DNA of 64,000 bases from the NCBI GenBank assembly GCA_022791455.1, contig JAAVZC010000013.1:62001-126000 (forward strand). Direction: 5' to 3'. Source of the stretch: Eggerthellaceae bacterium. Its GTDB lineage: Bacteria; Actinomycetota; Coriobacteriia; Coriobacteriales; Eggerthellaceae. Positions within the stretch are counted from its first letter, which is position 1. The number at the start of each line of letters is the position of its first letter. Below are positions 61,559 to 64,000 of this stretch, one piece after another. The notes under the pieces were generated by a model. It was not told where the DNA came from and made no database searches. It saw only the letters and a program-made list of their open reading frames with translations. The position numbers were made by a program, and so were the translations under genes.

Positions 61559-62431
61559 ATGACTTTGATTCAGATTCTTATAGCCACTGTGCTCTTCGCC
61601 GTTTTGGGTCCCGTCGTGGGCTGCCTGCTTGCCGGCCTCGACCGTGTGATCTCCGCCCGCATGCAGGGCCGCGTAGGACCGCCCGTCCTGCAGCCCTATT
61701 ACGACGTGCGCAAGCTCTTCGAGAAGGAAGACGCCGCCGTCAACACCTCCGAGCGCGTGTACGTGGTGTGCGCCCTCATCTTCGCCGTGCTTTCCGGCGG
61801 CATCTTCTTCGGTGGCGGAAACCTGTTGCTGGACGTGTTCACCATCACGCTCTCCAGCCTGTTCTTCATCATGGCCGCCTACTGCACCCGTTCCCCCTAC
61901 GCGGAGATGGGCGCCGCCCGCGAGACCATCCAGGTGATGAGCTACGAGCCCATGGTGCTGTTCATGGCCGTCGGCTTCTTCCTGGCCTGCGGCAGCTTCG
62001 ATGTGGCCGCCATCGCCGCGAACCCGGCGGGCCCGGCCGTTTTGCAGATCTTCCTCATCTTCGTGGGCGTTCTGTTCATCCTCACCATCAAGCTGCGCAA
62101 GAGTCCCTTCGACCTGTCCATGAGCCACCACGCCCATCAGGAGATCGTCCGCGGCATGACCACCGAGATGAGCGGTCCCACTTTGGGGCTGGTGGAGATC
62201 ATGCATTGGTGCGAGAACGTCCTGTTCCTGGGCTGGGTGGGGCTGTTCTTTGTCTGGGGCAACCCCGTCTCCTGGATCCTGGCGCTTGTGGTCGTGGCGC
62301 TTGTGTACTTCCTGGAGATTTACATCGACAACAACTTCGCCCGCGTAAAATGGCAGCTCATGTTGAAGTCCGCTTGGCTTGTGGCCCTGCTCGGCGGCGG
62401 CATCAACATGGCCTTCCTCATGCTGATTTAG
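61559..62431 (+). CDS. echB: Ech-type hydrogenase membrane subunit B (NuoH-like)
   Basis: 290 residues with about eight membrane helices. The NuoH/HycD family signatures RVGPPVLQPYYDVRKLFEKE near residue 38 and KSPFDLSMSHHAHQEIVRGMTTEMSGPTLGL are visible. It forms the membrane base on which the hydrogenase module docks. GGAAGGGGAGAGG precedes the ATG. Directly follows echA and precedes echC. Confidence 0.93.
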   Translation: MTLIQILIATVLFAVLGPVVGCLLAGLDRVISARMQGRVGPPVLQPYYDVRKLFEKEDAAVNTSERVYVVCALIFAVLSGGIFFGGGNLLLDVFTITLSSLFFIMAAYCTRSPYAEMGAARETIQVMSYEPMVLFMAVGFFLACGSFDVAAIAANPAGPAVLQIFLIFVGVLFILTIKLRKSPFDLSMSHHAHQEIVRGMTTEMSGPTLGLVEIMHWCENVLFLGWVGLFFVWGNPVSWILALVVVALVYFLEIYIDNNFARVKWQLMLKSAWLVALLGGGINMAFLMLI

Positions 62432-62441
62432 GAGGTGCCCT

Positions 62442-62885
62442 GTGGCTTTTGCTTCAAAATCCCCTTGGGTGATCCACTATGACGGGTCCAGCTGCAACGG
62501 CTGCGACATCGAGGTGCTGGCCACCCTGTGCCCCGGCTTCGACGGCGAGCGCTTCGGCGTCGTGAACACCGGCAACCCCAAGCACGCCGACATCTTCCTG
62601 GTGACCGGCAGCGTGAACGAGCGCAACATCGAGGTGGTGCGCGAGATCTACAACCAGATGCTCGAGCCCAAAGTAGTGGTGGCCTGCGGCATCTGCGCCT
62701 GCTCCGGCGGCATCTTCCACGACTGCTACAACGTCATCGGCGGCGTTGACAAGGCGATTCCCGTGGACGTGTACGCGCCTGGTTGCGCCGTGCGCCCCGA
62801 AACGCTCATCGACGCCATTGTGGCGGGCGTAGAGGTGCTCGACCAAAAGTCCAAAGCGATGGCCGAGGCGAAGAAAGGAAAGTGA
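62442..62885 (+). CDS. echC: Ech-type hydrogenase small subunit (NuoB-like)
   Basis: 147 residues. Holds the proximal [4Fe-4S] cluster next to the NiFe centre. Cluster ligands are visible in SSCNGCD, ACGICACSGGIF and APGCAVRP, the C-x2-C...C...C pattern of NuoB/HycG/EchC proteins. The GTG start is preceded by TTAGGAGG. No Tat signal, so the enzyme faces the cytoplasm. Followed by echD with a GTGA overlap or a 9-base gap depending on the start taken there. Confidence 0.93.
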   Translation: MAFASKSPWVIHYDGSSCNGCDIEVLATLCPGFDGERFGVVNTGNPKHADIFLVTGSVNERNIEVVREIYNQMLEPKVVVACGICACSGGIFHDCYNVIGGVDKAIPVDVYAPGCAVRPETLIDAIVAGVEVLDQKSKAMAEAKKGK

Positions 62886-62893
62886 TCGCGCCC

Positions 62894-63571
62894 ATGAACT
62901 ACAGCACTGAATTCAAGGCGATCCCCTTCGAGTCCCTTACCCAGGAAGTGGGGGAGCGCAAGGCCCAAGGCTGGCGCTACGTCCAAACCCTGGCCGTGAA
63001 CTGCGACCCTGGCATCGACCTCATCTACTCTTTCATGAACATGGAGACGGGCCTGCTGGAGAACTTGAAGGTGGAGAAGCTCGAGAAGGGCACCCACGCT
63101 CCCTCCATCAGCGACCTCTATCTTGAGGCCTTCGTGTGGGAAAACGAGATCCACGACCTGTTCGGCATCAACTTCGACGGCATTGCCATCGACTTCCACG
63201 GCGCCTTCTACGCGCTTTCCACCCCCGAGCCCATGACGGTCATTTCCCCTGCGCAGAAAGAGGCGAAGGAGAAAGCGGCCAAGATCGCCGCCGCAAAGGC
63301 TGCGAAGGAGGCGAAGGCGAAGGGGGAAAGCGCCCCGGCTGCTGCCGACGACATGGAGGCGAAGCTCGCGGGCATGGATCCCGAAAAGGCCGCGAAGGTG
63401 CGCGCCGCCATGGAGGCCAAGGCCAAGAAGGAGAAGGCCGCGGCAGAAGCCGCAGAGGCCGCTGCCCTCGAAGAGAAGCTGGCGGGCATGGACCCCGAGA
63501 AGGCTGCAAAGGTTCGCGCCGCCATGGAGGCCAAAGCCAAGAAGGCCGCCGCGAAGAAGGAGGAGAACTAA
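62894..63571 (+). CDS. echD: Ech-type hydrogenase subunit D (NuoC-like) with repeat-bearing Ala/Lys tail
   Basis: 225 residues. The first 125 residues are the NuoC/HycE-N-like domain (YLEAFVWENEIHDLFGINFDGIAIDFHG). The last 100 are a highly charged Ala/Lys/Glu-rich tail, predicted helical, containing two near-identical 23-residue repeats (KLAGMDPEKAAKVRAAME and following). Ordinary EchD lacks such a tail as far as I know. The start is ATG 62894 (GGAAAG upstream); GTG 62882, overlapping the echC stop, is the alternative. echE follows two bases after the stop. Confidence 0.88.
   Translation: MNYSTEFKAIPFESLTQEVGERKAQGWRYVQTLAVNCDPGIDLIYSFMNMETGLLENLKVEKLEKGTHAPSISDLYLEAFVWENEIHDLFGINFDGIAIDFHGAFYALSTPEPMTVISPAQKEAKEKAAKIAAAKAAKEAKAKGESAPAAADDMEAKLAGMDPEKAAKVRAAMEAKAKKEKAAAEAAEAAALEEKLAGMDPEKAAKVRAAMEAKAKKAAAKKEEN
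63361..63544 (+). repeat. two direct 70-bp repeats in the echD tail
   Basis: Copy 1 at 63361-63430, copy 2 at 63475-63544, period 114 bases, about 90 percent identical with differences mostly at third codon positions. They encode the repeated 23-residue block. Confidence 0.85.
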
Positions 63572-63572
63572 C

Positions 63573-64000
63573 ATGGGAAAAGCTACCGTAATTCCCTTCG
63601 GTCCCCAGCACCCGGTGCTGCCCGAACCCCTCCATCTGGACCTGGTGGTGGAAGACGAGAAGGTCATCGAGGCCATCCCGCAGATCGGGTTCGTGCACCG
63701 CGGCCTTGAGAAGCTGGTGGAAACGAAGGACTACAACCAGTTCATCTATGTGGCCGAGCGCATCTGCGGCATCTGCGCCATGGGACATTCCCTGGGCTAC
63801 GCCGAGACGGTTGAAGCCCTTATGGGCGTGGAAGCGCCCAAGCGCGCCCAGTACCTGCGCGTCATCTGGCACGAGCTTAGCCGTATTCACTCCCACATCC
63901 TGTGGCTGGGCCTTGCCGCCGACGCCTTCGGCTTCGAGAGCATGTTCATGCACTGCTGGCGCCTGCGCGAGCGGGTGCTCACCCTGTTCGAGAAGACCAC
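63573..64000 (+). CDS. echE: Ech-type [NiFe] hydrogenase large subunit, N-terminal part
   Basis: First 142 residues of the large subunit; the frame runs off the right edge. The N-terminal nickel-binding motif ERICGICAMGHS (C-x2-C) is intact near residues 61-72, which marks a true hydrogenase rather than complex I NuoD, where these cysteines are lost. Flanking RGLEKLVE and RVIWHELSRIHSHILWLG are NuoD/EchE signatures. AAGGAGG lies 8 bases before the ATG. Expected next genes (echF ferredoxin, maturation proteins) are outside the window. Confidence 0.93.
   Translation, partial: MGKATVIPFGPQHPVLPEPLHLDLVVEDEKVIEAIPQIGFVHRGLEKLVETKDYNQFIYVAERICGICAMGHSLGYAETVEALMGVEAPKRAQYLRVIWHELSRIHSHILWLGLAADAFGFESMFMHCWRLRERVLTLFEKT

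Noticed and set aside
59623..64000. Reading the right-edge operon as respiratory complex I (nuo).
   Set aside because: The large subunit retains the nickel-binding Cys pair lost in NuoD, only one antiporter subunit is present, and the order matches ech.

Overview
The window is a high-GC, gene-dense bacterial chromosome segment, most likely from an Eggerthellaceae member (Coriobacteriia, the Eggerthella/Adlercreutzia/Slackia group). This is inferred from gene content: two LuxR regulators with a many-helix membrane half, a multiheme cytochrome paired with a Tat-exported flavoprotein reductase, Tat-exported molybdoenzyme subunits, an aldehyde:ferredoxin oxidoreductase, an Ech-type hydrogenase, and many GTG/TTG starts with 1-4 nt gene overlaps. 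No 16S gene is present to prove it.

Layout. 1-7.3 kb (+): housekeeping run aroA(partial)-cmk-plsC-ispH-DUF512 radical SAM-der-plsY-gpsA. 7.5-15 kb (+): serC-serA, leuA, a dicarboxylate/amino-acid symporter, coaD, glyA. 15.0-19.5 kb: a short accessory segment (small membrane protein, P-loop kinase + GNAT pair, TetR regulator with its own palindromic operators, membrane-anchored SRPBCC protein) bracketed by copies of a 27-bp repeat. 19.5-25.9 kb: a single-pass membrane protein, a manganese riboswitch followed by terC, then rnd, a diacylglycerol-kinase-family gene, a YugP-type metallopeptidase and xseA-xseB. 25.9-26.4 kb: a non-coding element that is one large imperfect inverted repeat. 26.4-40.1 kb (+): ackA-pta, glf + glycosyltransferase, degV-dinB, ileS-lspA-rluA-type synthase-hemH-coaBC. 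40.2 kb: tRNA-Pro(GGG).

40.5-64 kb is the respiratory/accessory half. A pentaheme-type NapC/NirT-like cytochrome and a Tat lipoprotein flavoprotein reductase (40.5-42.9 kb) sit next to a membrane LuxR regulator. Then, on the minus strand, threonine aldolase, a HemN/HemW-like radical SAM protein, and an SOS-controlled Y-family polymerase with a YolD-like partner. From 48.7 kb on: a second membrane LuxR regulator; a NifU-domain fusion protein convergent with a tungsten-type AOR; a divergent four-gene molybdoenzyme operon (Tat ferredoxin, Tat catalytic subunit lacking the expected Cys ligand, 4Fe-4S subunit, NrfD anchor); and an echABCDE hydrogenase operon running off the right edge.

Working model (inference): ferredoxin-linked enzymes (AOR, Ech) and quinone-linked reductases (molybdoenzyme, flavoprotein) form the anaerobic energy metabolism of the cell. 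The same dyad, CCCTC-N3-GNGGGTA, occurs in the AOR/molybdoenzyme divergent control region (two copies) and again before ech, suggesting shared control. The least explained items are the NifU fusion beside AOR, the ligand-less molybdoenzyme, the repeat-bracketed cassette at 15-19 kb and the large inverted repeat at 25.9-26.2 kb.
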